NCBI RefSeq assembly: GCF_018555685.1
Contig: NZ_JAFLWW010000004.1
Coordinates: forward strand, 62,001-126,000
Origin: Aminobacter anthyllidis
Lineage (GTDB): Bacteria; Pseudomonadota; Alphaproteobacteria; Rhizobiales; Rhizobiaceae
DNA: 64,000 bases
Direction: 5' to 3'
Of this stretch, positions 1 to 7,866 are shown one piece after another. A program made the position numbers and the translations under genes. The stretch's first letter is position 1; each line of letters opens with the position of its first letter. The notes under the pieces were generated by a model that did not search any database, was not told the origin of the DNA, and saw only the letters and a list, made by a program, of their open reading frames with translations.

Positions 1-104
1 CGCTGCTGGATGCCCCATGCAGGAAAATGATCTGCGCCATGTGATGCCTCGGCTCCTGTTGCGGCGCCGTTTTGTTGCCGCGATATGTCAGGCGTATGAC
101 CGCT

Positions 105-1292
105 TTACTCTGGAGCGTCGTCCATGCCGAAGCGACCACGCCATCGCCCCGCCAGCAGACACACCGCCAGCGCGGCGCATGCCAGGCCTAGCGCCAATGG
201 CAGTCCTTGATGTCCGATCAGTTGCATCGCGAATCCTGTCGTAGGCGAGCCCACGATGCCGCCGACGCCCCACGCAAGCGCGAAGCCTGCATTGCCGGCG
301 ATCAAGGTGTGGCCGGTAAAACGCTCGCCGAGCTGGATCAGCGCCATGGTGTAGATCCCGAACGAGGCCCCGCCCCACAGGAAGACAACGGGCCAGATCA
401 GCCACGCGTCGAAGACGTGTGGCAACACCAGGCAGCCAGCCAGTGAAGCCAGGACACAGAACAGCATGGTTCGCGTCGAGCCTAGCTGCTCGGCCATGCG
501 CCCGAGCAGGATCTGCAGCAAGGCGTTGCCTGCGATGAAGCTGGTGATGAGCGAAGCGACCCTGCCTTCGGTGCTGCCGAGCGCTGCGCCATAGACCGCA
601 AACAGGGAAATCAAGGTCTGCTCGAAGGCGGCGGCGGTGAAAACCGCAAATAATAGCAGCGGCGCAAGTGCGAAGAAGCCGCCGATCGACGTTGCCTCGC
701 CGTCAGGCGGCATTTTTGGCATGCGCGGCACCACAGCAAGTACGATCAGGCCGCAGACAAGGAATGCCACGATGCCGACCATGAAGGGCGGCCAGCCCTC
801 GATGCCGACCAGACCGAGCGATAGCGGGCCGATGGCGAAGCCGCCAGAAACGATCGCTGAATAAAGGCCCATGATGCGACCCCGCCGAGATGCCGGTGTG
901 ATCGCCAGGAGCCAGGTTTCGCTGATCACGTAGAGCGGATTGGCGAAGAAGCCGAGCAGGAAGCGCAGCGGCATCCAGGCCCACACGTCCTGCATCAGGG
1001 CGATGGCGACCAAGGTGGCTGCAGCCAGCACCGAACACAGGATCGCAAGCCGTGCCGCCCCTACGCGCCGGGTCAGCCCAGGAATGACCGGCGAAGACAC
1101 GATGAAACCCAGCGGCGTCATCGCCGCTGACAGGCCGATCAAGCCTGCCGTCGTCCCTTGCCGCGACAGGATGAAGCTGAGCAGCGGGTAGGTCAGTCCC
1201 TGTGCCACGGCAAATACCGTGACGGTCGCAATGACGCCTGCCATCGCGGCCCAGGGGATCTGTCGCCGCGATGTCGTGCTATCGGCCGTCAT
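105..1292 (-). CDS. MFS transporter
   Basis: The 395-residue product is almost entirely hydrophobic, with about twelve membrane segments starting near residue 15 and a hydrophilic break near residue 200, which is the 6+6 layout of the major facilitator superfamily. A degenerate MFS loop motif (GLTRRVGAARL, about residues 72-82) sits between segments 2 and 3. The protein would act in the inner membrane as a proton-coupled exporter or importer. Substrate cannot be read from sequence; the general appearance is that of YcaD/drug-efflux-like members. The ATG at 1292 gives a normal family length. It stands alone, followed downstream only by the window edge. Confidence 0.85.
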   Translation of the reverse strand: MTADSTTSRRQIPWAAMAGVIATVTVFAVAQGLTYPLLSFILSRQGTTAGLIGLSAAMTPLGFIVSSPVIPGLTRRVGAARLAILCSVLAAATLVAIALMQDVWAWMPLRFLLGFFANPLYVISETWLLAITPASRRGRIMGLYSAIVSGGFAIGPLSLGLVGIEGWPPFMVGIVAFLVCGLIVLAVVPRMPKMPPDGEATSIGGFFALAPLLLFAVFTAAAFEQTLISLFAVYGAALGSTEGRVASLITSFIAGNALLQILLGRMAEQLGSTRTMLFCVLASLAGCLVLPHVFDAWLIWPVVFLWGGASFGIYTMALIQLGERFTGHTLIAGNAGFALAWGVGGIVGSPTTGFAMQLIGHQGLPLALGLACAALAVCLLAGRWRGRFGMDDAPE

Positions 1293-1393
1293 GCGGACCT
1301 CGAGGCAGGGTAGGGCACTTCCGGCTCATAGGCGGGCCTGCGAACCACAGCTGCGCGAAGAAACTGGCGGTCAGGTGTCATTGCAGCTGTGCC

Positions 1394-1600
1394 TCACGCT
1401 TGCCAGAGGTGTTTGGCGATCTCCGTCTCGACCTGGCGTCGTGTCAGGCCGATATCGTCGATCAGATGGGGATCGGCTTTCAATTTCTGTTCGAGTTCCC
1501 ATCGGAAGCGTATCCGCCAGCGCCACGTCGCTATGGTGCCTAGCAAGCTCGCCCGCCTTGCCTGAGGCGGAGCCGGTGCAACCTTGCAAATATCGTTCAT
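1394..1600 (-). CDS. DUF1127 family small protein
   Basis: A 68-residue basic protein. Its C-terminal half has the DUF1127 (YjiS-like) signature: an aromatic/arginine-rich helix (WRWRIRFRWELEQKL, about residues 26-40), then a DPHLIDDIGL turn and a second amphipathic helix. Such proteins are common in rhizobia, where some members are linked to RNA turnover and nutrient adaptation. The role of this copy is unknown. It is monocistronic, read from ATG 1600, on the same strand as the upstream MFS gene. Confidence 0.75.
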   Translation of the reverse strand: MNDICKVAPAPPQARRASLLGTIATWRWRIRFRWELEQKLKADPHLIDDIGLTRRQVETEIAKHLWQA

Positions 1601-1726
1601 GGCAACCTCGTCCGGCCTTGAGATGCTGGCCCCCTCGACCTCAATGAGGATGACTTCTGCAGAATTCGAACCGCGTCGTCCTTAAGTCCTGCCAAATAGT
1701 TCCAAAAACTTCCAAACGGGCTATAG

Positions 1727-1837
1727 ATGCGCCGCATGCAGGGAGCGCGTTTTGCCTTTGGTCCGTTCGTGCTTGATCCGGATGCTGGAACGCTGTCCGG
1801 AACGATGGTCCCGTTGCCGTCAGCCACCGCGGGCTGA
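1727..1837 (+). pseudogene. Detached N-terminal fragment of the winged-helix regulator
   Basis: The short frame reads MRRMQGARFAFGPFVLDPDA and onward to LS, then runs into unrelated codons and stops. The first part matches the opening beta strands of an OmpR/PhoB-type winged helix. The continuation of that fold is in the frame used by the gene that follows. One missing base around 1798 explains both halves. It may be a genuine null mutation or a base-calling error. Confidence 0.55.
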
Positions 1838-1890
1838 GGCTGCTTGCAGCGCTGGTCGGGAGGCCGGGCGAAATCCTCGGCAAGGCCGAG

Positions 1891-3246
1891 TTGATGGACG
1901 CGGCGTGGCCGGGTACCTTCGTCGAGGACGGCAACCTCACCGTCCAGATCGCGCAGCTCAGGAAATTGCTTGGTACCGCCGCTGACGGGGGTGAATGGAT
2001 CTCCACGGTCCCGCGCGTCGGCTACCGTTTCACCGGAGCTGTCGAACGGCTGGGCGGCGCGAAGCGAAATCCTCTGCCGCTGCCCGACAAGCCTTCGATA
2101 GCTGTGCTGCCCTTCGTCAATGTCGGCAACGATCCCGAGCAGGGCGCCTTCGCGGACGGCTTGACCGAGGACCTGATCACCGACCTGTCCAGGCACGCCG
2201 GCCTGTTTGTCATCGCGCGCAACTCGACCTTTGCCTACAAGGGCAGGGCGATGGACGTGCGCATGATCGCCGAGGAGCTCGGCGTGCGCTACCTCCTGGA
2301 GGGCAGCGCGAGGCGCGCCGGGGGCCGCGTGCGCATCAATGCCCAGCTCGTTGACGCGGCGAGTGGCGAACAGCTATGGGCAGAACGCTTCGATCGCGGC
2401 CTGGACGATATCTTTGCCGTCCAGGACGAGGTCACCGGCAAGATCGTGGAGGCCTTGCTTGGCCGGCTACGCACGTCGCCGCAGCCGCGCAACCGGCCCA
2501 AAAACCTTGAGGCCTATGATCTCTGCGTGCGGGCGCGCAAGCTGATGGACGATTCACCGCAGATGGCACAGGAAGCGCATCTGATGCTGACGCGCGCGGT
2601 TTCGCTCGATCCTGGCTACGCCGAGGCCTACCGATGGCTTGCCATGAACCACTGGATGGGACGGGTGCATTGGGGCGGGCCCACTCAAGCTGCCCGCAAC
2701 GTTGCCTTGGAACTGGCGCGCAAGGGCGTGGCGATCGATCCCAACGATGCCGGCTGCCGTTGGGTCCTGGCATATCTGCTTGCCTACGAACGCAGCTTCG
2801 CCGAGGCCGATACCGAGTTCGCCAAGGCGATCGAACTCGACCCGAACGAGGCCGATACCTGGGCGGCACTCTCCGACATCTCGGTCCTGGCCGGGCGGGT
2901 CGAGGAGGGCCTCGATCACATCCGCAAGGCGTTCCGGCTCAACCCATTTCCGGCAAGCTGGTACTATCTGACGCTCGGCCAGGCGCAGTATGCGGCCGGC
3001 GACTACGAGGCTGCCGTCAAGACATTGCTCAAGGACGAAACCTACCGCACGAGCTCGCGCCGTTTCCTCGCGGCAAGTTTGGCCCAACTGGGCCGGATCG
3101 ACGAAGCGCGTGCGGAAGCCGAACTGTTTCTCGTCGGCAACCCCGAATACACTACCGGCCACTGGGTGGCGACCGAGCCGTTCCGCGACACGGCCACGCT
3201 CGAGCATTTCATCGATGGCTTCCGCAAGGCCGGCCTCCCGGAGTGA
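1891..3246 (+). CDS. Winged-helix/TPR signalling regulator, N-terminus apparently frameshifted
   Basis: The uninterrupted frame gives 451 residues from TTG 1891, but this start cuts an OmpR-type winged helix in half. The frame is open back to 1777 and continues the same domain. The missing first strand (FGPFVLDPDAGTLS) lies one frame away, from ATG 1727 to a stop at 1835-1837. One extra base near 1798 would join them, so the true gene is probably 1727-3246 with a frameshift or sequencing error. After the DNA-binding domain comes a TolB/adenylate-cyclase-associated segment (PSIAVLPFVNVGND, about residues 70-83), then TPR helices to the C-terminus. Proteins of this design are abundant in rhizobia; target genes are unknown. 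The IS element downstream suggests local decay. Confidence 0.7.
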   Translation: MMDAAWPGTFVEDGNLTVQIAQLRKLLGTAADGGEWISTVPRVGYRFTGAVERLGGAKRNPLPLPDKPSIAVLPFVNVGNDPEQGAFADGLTEDLITDLSRHAGLFVIARNSTFAYKGRAMDVRMIAEELGVRYLLEGSARRAGGRVRINAQLVDAASGEQLWAERFDRGLDDIFAVQDEVTGKIVEALLGRLRTSPQPRNRPKNLEAYDLCVRARKLMDDSPQMAQEAHLMLTRAVSLDPGYAEAYRWLAMNHWMGRVHWGGPTQAARNVALELARKGVAIDPNDAGCRWVLAYLLAYERSFAEADTEFAKAIELDPNEADTWAALSDISVLAGRVEEGLDHIRKAFRLNPFPASWYYLTLGQAQYAAGDYEAAVKTLLKDETYRTSSRRFLAASLAQLGRIDEARAEAELFLVGNPEYTTGHWVATEPFRDTATLEHFIDGFRKAGLPE

Positions 3247-3364
3247 CGTACCATCGTTCCTTCAGTGCTCGATTGGAGTGTGAACCGGCGGTCGAGAAGT
3301 CGATGGAGGTAATCAAATTAATTACCTATGTCACAGCTATTTAAAGAAGAGACATCGTAGTCAA

Positions 3365-5077
3365 TTTAGAAACGCGACATCATCCTATTGTTTATTACTG
3401 TGATTTCAACCAAACATATTTTCGTTATACGCAGACGGAAGCTGCCGAGCGGGTGGAGCTGGTCGGGGTTGCGTAACCCGGTCGGCAGCGGATGGCTTCA
3501 GCTGCATGATAAACCCGTTCACTCCGCCGCCTTTAGCCGCGCGAGGGCTTGCTGTCGCCGGGCGAGGACCACGGGGTCATTGGTAAAATCCGTTTTCCTG
3601 CCAGGCTTCGTGCCGCGCTTTTGGTAGCCATTGCCTTGGCTGCCGTCGCGAATGCCGAACATATGGTCCGTCTGGCCGGAGCGGCTCGGTCCGCCTTTGC
3701 TGCGCCGTTGCTCTCGTCCCGCCTGCATCTCGGCCACCAGAGCGAGCACGTCATCAAGCCGCTTGTTCTCAACCACCTCGGAGCGGTGCACCGAGCGCAA
3801 CGTGTCAAAGGTTCTGTAGGGCAGGGTGGCTTCCCCGTCTGTGATCTCCAGGCGTCCGTCGGGATAGTCGCAAACGACAACCTTCGTACCCGCCAGCGCC
3901 GCTGCGCGATCTGTCGGATCGAGAATGAACATCACCTTGTCATAGCGCAGCGTCAACGAATTCGACAGCTTCCGAACCTCCTTGCGGCACATCGCACCAT
4001 CGAGGTTCTCATGATCGGCAAACGGCCGGTGCATATCCTTCGGATTACGCGGTGCCTTGCCAAAGCGACGATTGAAGTCGGCCATGAACTCCGGCGCGTA
4101 GGCATTGGCCGCCGCGATCGTGTCGATGCCGCGCAGCCGCAATTCCTTGACCAGACGGTCCTGCAGCGTCTGGTTGGCACGCTCGACGCGGCCTTTCGCC
4201 TGCGGGGTGTTGGCGCAGATGATGTCGATGTTGAGCTCGTAAAGCGCTCGCCCAAACTGCGTCAGGCCGCTGGTTCTGTCCTTCTGCGACGCATGCGTGC
4301 TGCGGAAGACGCCATGCTTGTCGCTGTAGAACGCGATCGGCTTGCCCCATTGCTGCAGATACGCCTTCGTCGCGTGTAGATAGTCGAAGGTGTTCTCTGA
4401 AGTCGCAAAGCGCAGATGCAACAGCGTGCCGGTGGCATCGTCGATATAGACGAGCAGAGCGCATTTGGGGCCGCGGTTCTCGAACCACCAGTGATGCGAC
4501 CCATCGATCTGAACGAGCTCGCCGAAACAATCGCGCCGGCCACGGGGCTGGAAAACCCGCTTCTTGCGTTCCCGGCGCGAGACCCAGATACCGGCCTCGG
4601 TCATCCATTGACGCAGCGTTTCCTTCGCCACCGAAATATGATGCAGTTCGATCAACTTCTCGCGCGCCAGCGTCGGACCGAAATCCAGATAACGTTCGCG
4701 GATGAGATCCAGCGCCGCATTGCGAAACTCCTCGCTGTGGCGCCGGTTGCTCGGCCGGCCGCGCGTCTTCGAAACCAGGCCGGCCGCACCGGAATGGTCA
4801 TAGGCCTGCAGCAGCCTGTGCATCTGACTTCGGCTGAGCCCAAGCAGCTCAGCGGCCTGGACGACGCTCAAGCGCTGATCACGGATCTTCTGAATGACTC
4901 CGAGGCGATGCAATTCTTTCTGCGACATGGTGATCAAACAGGACATGACGACTCCGACCGCTCATGGTCTCGACCAGGCTGGAGGTCGTCATCCTTGCTC
5001 CTAACGTTGGCATTGACCAGAACGTCGAGAGGCGAGACTGCCGCATCTCTAACTGGCCCAACTGTCGCATTACTAAA
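3365..5077. mobile_element. ISNCY-type insertion sequence with probable imperfect terminal repeats
   Basis: The single transposase gene is enclosed by imperfect inverted repeats of 15 bp: TTTAGAAACGCGACA at 3365-3379, and TGTCGCATTACTAAA at 5063-5077 (two mismatches in inverse orientation). Inside the right end a related copy (CTGCCGCATCTCTAA, about 5038-5052) lies in direct orientation, as expected for subterminal transposase-binding sites. No target-site duplication could be recognised, so the exact outer ends are uncertain by several bases. The element is about 1.7 kb. Confidence 0.55.
3519..4946 (-). CDS. ISNCY family transposase
   Basis: The 475-residue protein has an N-terminal helix-turn-helix (SVVQAAELLGLSRSQMHRLL, about residues 27-46), a second HTH-like segment, then an RNase-H-fold rve domain. 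The candidate DDE triad is D148 (QIDGSHHWW), D209 (FYSDKHGVF) and E255 (KGRVERANQT), with normal spacing. The C-terminal part resembles the beta-barrel tail of this transposase class. The protein would act as a cut-and-paste or replicative transposase on the flanking inverted repeats. The frame is intact, so the element may still be mobile. A second methionine at residue 7 is a possible start. Confidence 0.88.
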   Translation of the reverse strand: MSCLITMSQKELHRLGVIQKIRDQRLSVVQAAELLGLSRSQMHRLLQAYDHSGAAGLVSKTRGRPSNRRHSEEFRNAALDLIRERYLDFGPTLAREKLIELHHISVAKETLRQWMTEAGIWVSRRERKKRVFQPRGRRDCFGELVQIDGSHHWWFENRGPKCALLVYIDDATGTLLHLRFATSENTFDYLHATKAYLQQWGKPIAFYSDKHGVFRSTHASQKDRTSGLTQFGRALYELNIDIICANTPQAKGRVERANQTLQDRLVKELRLRGIDTIAAANAYAPEFMADFNRRFGKAPRNPKDMHRPFADHENLDGAMCRKEVRKLSNSLTLRYDKVMFILDPTDRAAALAGTKVVVCDYPDGRLEITDGEATLPYRTFDTLRSVHRSEVVENKRLDDVLALVAEMQAGREQRRSKGGPSRSGQTDHMFGIRDGSQGNGYQKRGTKPGRKTDFTNDPVVLARRQQALARLKAAE

Positions 5078-5080
5078 TAG

Positions 5081-5428
5081 CCCCTACAACCTATTGCCGG
5101 GTAACAAACATTATGGAACTATGCCGTTGCGCTGCACCCAGATGCGGTTCGGCATGCCCGCCCCTCTAGGGAGCGGTCTTCCATCAAAGCCCCTGTTCCA
5201 GGCATGCGCACGACGCAGCCACTCGGCGACCGACACGCTAGCGGCGAGCTCAACCGGCCGCCTGATGATGGCGATCGATACCCGCCGCGATCTGCTGTCT
5301 TTGAACGAGTGTGTCGAGTATATATACTGTAAAAATATACTTAAATTACCAAATATCGTAAAAGTAACTTTGTGAATATAAGGCAATTTGATAAATGGTT
5401 TCCTCCATAGGTCGCATGGGGGTGCGGT
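5081..5428. other. Non-coding stretch between IS end and araC-type gene
   Basis: No convincing gene is seen. The right part (about 5310-5390) is strikingly AT-rich and contains a perfect 12-bp palindrome, AGTATATATACT at 5317-5328, followed by a further ATATACT half-site. This is a plausible promoter/operator region for the AraC-type gene that starts at about 5429. Confidence 0.4.
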
Positions 5429-6520
5429 GTGGTCGTGTCAAATATCTTTACCGATATGCAGCAGGCCGGTTCTAATGGTTCAAAAATACAAACTCTCAAT
5501 TATTCAGCTGCGGGCACGACGGATTCAGATCGTTTTACATCTTGGCAAGAACTTCTGGCCTCGCTGTTCAGGGTGACAAGGCCGTTTCATCGGCGAAAGC
5601 ACAGCTTTTTCGCGTCGCTGACCGTCTATCACCTCGGCCTTGCGCTGGTCCTGCACGGAAAGAGCGATGCCGTTCGCTATTCACGATCCGATGCCCGGAC
5701 CCTGCGCGATGACCTGGACCATCTGTTCATTCATGTCTGCAGACAAGATGGCGGACATTTGCGCCGCTCCGGCGAGAACAGGCGCCTGAACCACCTCGAC
5801 GTCGGCATCGTCGACCTGGCAAGTCCGCTCGACTTTGTGGCCTACGCCGGTGAAAGCGTAAGCCTTGTGTTGCCGCGATCGCTGTTGTCTCCCGCTGTTG
5901 GCGGCCTGGGCAGCCAGCACGGCCGAATTCTTTTGCGGGACACGCCGGTTGGCGGTCTGCTGGGGCAGCACATCATGACCCTGTGTCAGACGGCGCCGCG
6001 GCTCTGGCTCCATGAGGCCGTGGCGCTTGCCCGGGTTACGGCAAACCTTGCCGACACCTGCCTGGCCATCGGCGCTTCCTCGCAACCCGCCCCGGCAATT
6101 GCATCTCACCGCAGCCTTGTCAGGTCCATTCGCAGCTACATCGAAGAAAGGCTGCACCAGCCCGAGTTGACGCCCGAAGAGTTGGCCGCCGCGTTCCGGA
6201 TTTCACGAAGCCAGCTCTACAGGCTGTTCGAGGCCTCTGGTGGTGTTCGGCACTATATCAGCCGCCGTCGCCTTCGCCGCGCACTGCTCGACATTTGCAG
6301 CCCGGCGTTGCGCCATCGGCGTATCGGCGACATCGCCTACGACCTCGGTTTCAGGAACGAGGCGCATTTCAGCCGGATATTCCACGAGGCCTTCGGGAAG
6401 TCGCCCCGCGCCGCGCGCGCCGCCGGCCGTCACGGAGACGCCGAATGGCACACGGTCGCCTCCCCTGCGCCTGGTAGCAATCAACTGGAGCATTGGCTCA
6501 AGGAACTGATGGTTGGGTGA
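5429..6520 (+). CDS. AraC family transcriptional regulator
   Basis: The 363-residue product has an N-terminal ligand/cupin-like half of the AraC_binding_2 type (about residues 45-215). Its C-terminal double helix-turn-helix has a first HTH at LTPEELAAAFRISRSQLYRL and a second at IGDIAYDLGFRNEAHFSRIF, ending in the typical FGKSPRAAR box. Members of this class regulate nearby catabolic or stress genes. Start choice is uncertain: GTG 5429 is used here, with alternatives at GTG 5435 and ATG 5456. The unknown gene downstream on the same strand, behind a repeat-bearing 260-bp gap, is a natural candidate target, but that is inference. Confidence 0.85.
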   Translation: MVVSNIFTDMQQAGSNGSKIQTLNYSAAGTTDSDRFTSWQELLASLFRVTRPFHRRKHSFFASLTVYHLGLALVLHGKSDAVRYSRSDARTLRDDLDHLFIHVCRQDGGHLRRSGENRRLNHLDVGIVDLASPLDFVAYAGESVSLVLPRSLLSPAVGGLGSQHGRILLRDTPVGGLLGQHIMTLCQTAPRLWLHEAVALARVTANLADTCLAIGASSQPAPAIASHRSLVRSIRSYIEERLHQPELTPEELAAAFRISRSQLYRLFEASGGVRHYISRRRLRRALLDICSPALRHRRIGDIAYDLGFRNEAHFSRIFHEAFGKSPRAARAAGRHGDAEWHTVASPAPGSNQLEHWLKELMVG

Positions 6521-6564
6521 CCGGGGCGCTGTCGTTTACCGGCGAGACACGGCTGGGTGCGGCC

Positions 6565-6606
6565 TGGGACGAACGGACATCTTTTTGGGACGCCAGCCAT
6601 GGGACG
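6565..6606. promoter_or_regulatory. Three direct TGGGACG repeats, possible activator site
   Basis: The heptamer TGGGACG occurs at 6565-6571, 6586-6592 and 6600-6606, all in the same orientation and 21 and 14 bp apart. They lie between the araC-type gene and the gene it precedes. AraC proteins often bind direct repeats spaced by about two helical turns. Assignment to this regulator is inference only. Confidence 0.3.
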
Positions 6607-6784
6607 CGTTATCGAAACTGGTACAGATTAGAGTCAGCCGTGCGTCGAAGTAATACTTAGAATACTATGCACGTATCCATAAGCGACGTTATCGTCGAGG
6701 GTATTGCGTAGAGTATAAATAAGTCGCGCGGTGATTTTCTCAACTTTCACCTGATTTTTTCAACCAGAGTTCCAGGAGGCCAAG

Positions 6785-7690
6785 ATGGCGAAGCTACACA
6801 TCTACAAGAAGGTCGGCAATACTTGGACGAAGATCGCCAACGGTGACGGCACCGTCAGCACCGACGAGTCGTTCACGGTTGCCATTTCATCCGGTTCCGT
6901 CACCAGCGGAAACACCTACGACATCAGGCAAGGACAGTCGGTAACAGGTGATCTGTGCAATTGCACGGCGGTGAACGGGAAGAACGCGACCTTCAGCGCG
7001 GCGGCCGACGCGGTGGATTCCTATGAACGGGACGCGGCGAGACAGAGCCTGGCGAACTTCTATTCGGCTCTGGACGCCGTATCCAAGGCAGTAACCATTC
7101 TTGTCGATCTCGACGACCTGGCCACGCTCAAGACCAACAACTACGCCATGTGTTTTGCCAAGAAGGTTGCCTCGGGCGGCGACAGCGGCAGCTACAACGT
7201 CGTGTGGCAGTCGCTGACCAAATATGTCTACAGCACCGCCTTCTCGTGGACGCCGCAGTTCTCGCTGTTCGGCACCAACGTCTTCGCCGACACGGTGACG
7301 GTAACGGCCACGACCAACGCGCGGGCGCTCGGGCTTGGCCAGCAGTGCCTGCTCGACCAGAACGGCATCCTGCAGCCTCCGGCGACCGGGGGGCCGGCCA
7401 CCGGGGTTTCCATGCTGAACCAGTTCAGCCTGATCCACCCGGCCCTCAGCCAGATCTCCACGCTGAACGGCGTCCAGCAGACGACACCGCTCTATGTGGC
7501 GCCCCAGGGCATGGTCCAGGGGACGGTCACGCTGACCCCCATCGACACCGTGATGGTTTGGTTCCAGCAGGACATCGCCACCTCGACGATGTTCAGCTCG
7601 GCCCGCTCCAACTACACCGAGATCGACCTCACCATGACCAATACCGCCACGCGCCTCTACAAGGGCGGCCAGTGGTCGACTCCGTCCTGA
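6785..7690 (+). CDS. Hypothetical protein, beta-rich, unrecognised
   Basis: I do not recognise this 301-residue protein. It begins with a strong ribosome site (CAGGAGG at about 6773-6779) five bases before ATG 6785. No signal peptide or membrane segment is visible. The first 70 residues are polar and Ser/Thr/Gly/Asn-rich, with alternating hydrophobics suggesting a small beta-sandwich, and include a CNC pair. The middle holds an amphipathic helical stretch (about 80-115). The remainder again looks beta-structured, with many aromatic and Thr residues. A strong terminator follows directly, so it is a single-gene unit, perhaps controlled by the adjacent AraC-type regulator. Confidence 0.7.
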   Translation: MAKLHIYKKVGNTWTKIANGDGTVSTDESFTVAISSGSVTSGNTYDIRQGQSVTGDLCNCTAVNGKNATFSAAADAVDSYERDAARQSLANFYSALDAVSKAVTILVDLDDLATLKTNNYAMCFAKKVASGGDSGSYNVVWQSLTKYVYSTAFSWTPQFSLFGTNVFADTVTVTATTNARALGLGQQCLLDQNGILQPPATGGPATGVSMLNQFSLIHPALSQISTLNGVQQTTPLYVAPQGMVQGTVTLTPIDTVMVWFQQDIATSTMFSSARSNYTEIDLTMTNTATRLYKGGQWSTPS

Positions 7691-7699
7691 CCTGCAAGG

Positions 7700-7734
7700 C
7701 TTCCCGGGCGGCGCTCGTCGCCCGGGAAGTTTTT
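7700..7734 (+). terminator. Rho-independent terminator
   Basis: A perfect 11-bp stem (CTTCCCGGGCG / CGCCCGGGAAG) with an 8-nt loop is followed by five T residues, ten bases after the stop codon of the 301-aa gene. Confidence 0.9.
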
Positions 7735-7775
7735 GCCGGATGACCTGCATCATCGACCTGGGGCTCGGCGCGCCC

Positions 7776-7804
7776 CTGTCATGAAACCATCATCCTGATG
7801 TCAT
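7776..7804 (+). promoter_or_regulatory. Pho box (PhoB-binding site)
   Basis: Three direct 7-bp repeats are separated by exactly 4 bp: CTGTCAT (7776-7782), CCATCAT (7787-7793) and ATGTCAT (7798-7804). This reproduces the rhizobial PhoB consensus of CTGTCAT units at 11-bp intervals. It lies about 60 bp upstream of the phytase-like esterase gene, which fits induction of that gene by phosphate starvation. Confidence 0.75.
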
Positions 7805-7866
7805 CGCGCTGAAATCTCATTGCCCCAAACGAAGACCGCAATTCCGTTCAGGCAAAGAGGTTTTCC

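Noticed and set aside
5111-5386. Minus-strand frame of 91 codons between IS and araC-type gene
   Set aside because: It runs across an AT-rich promoter-like region, has no ribosome site and no recognisable domain.
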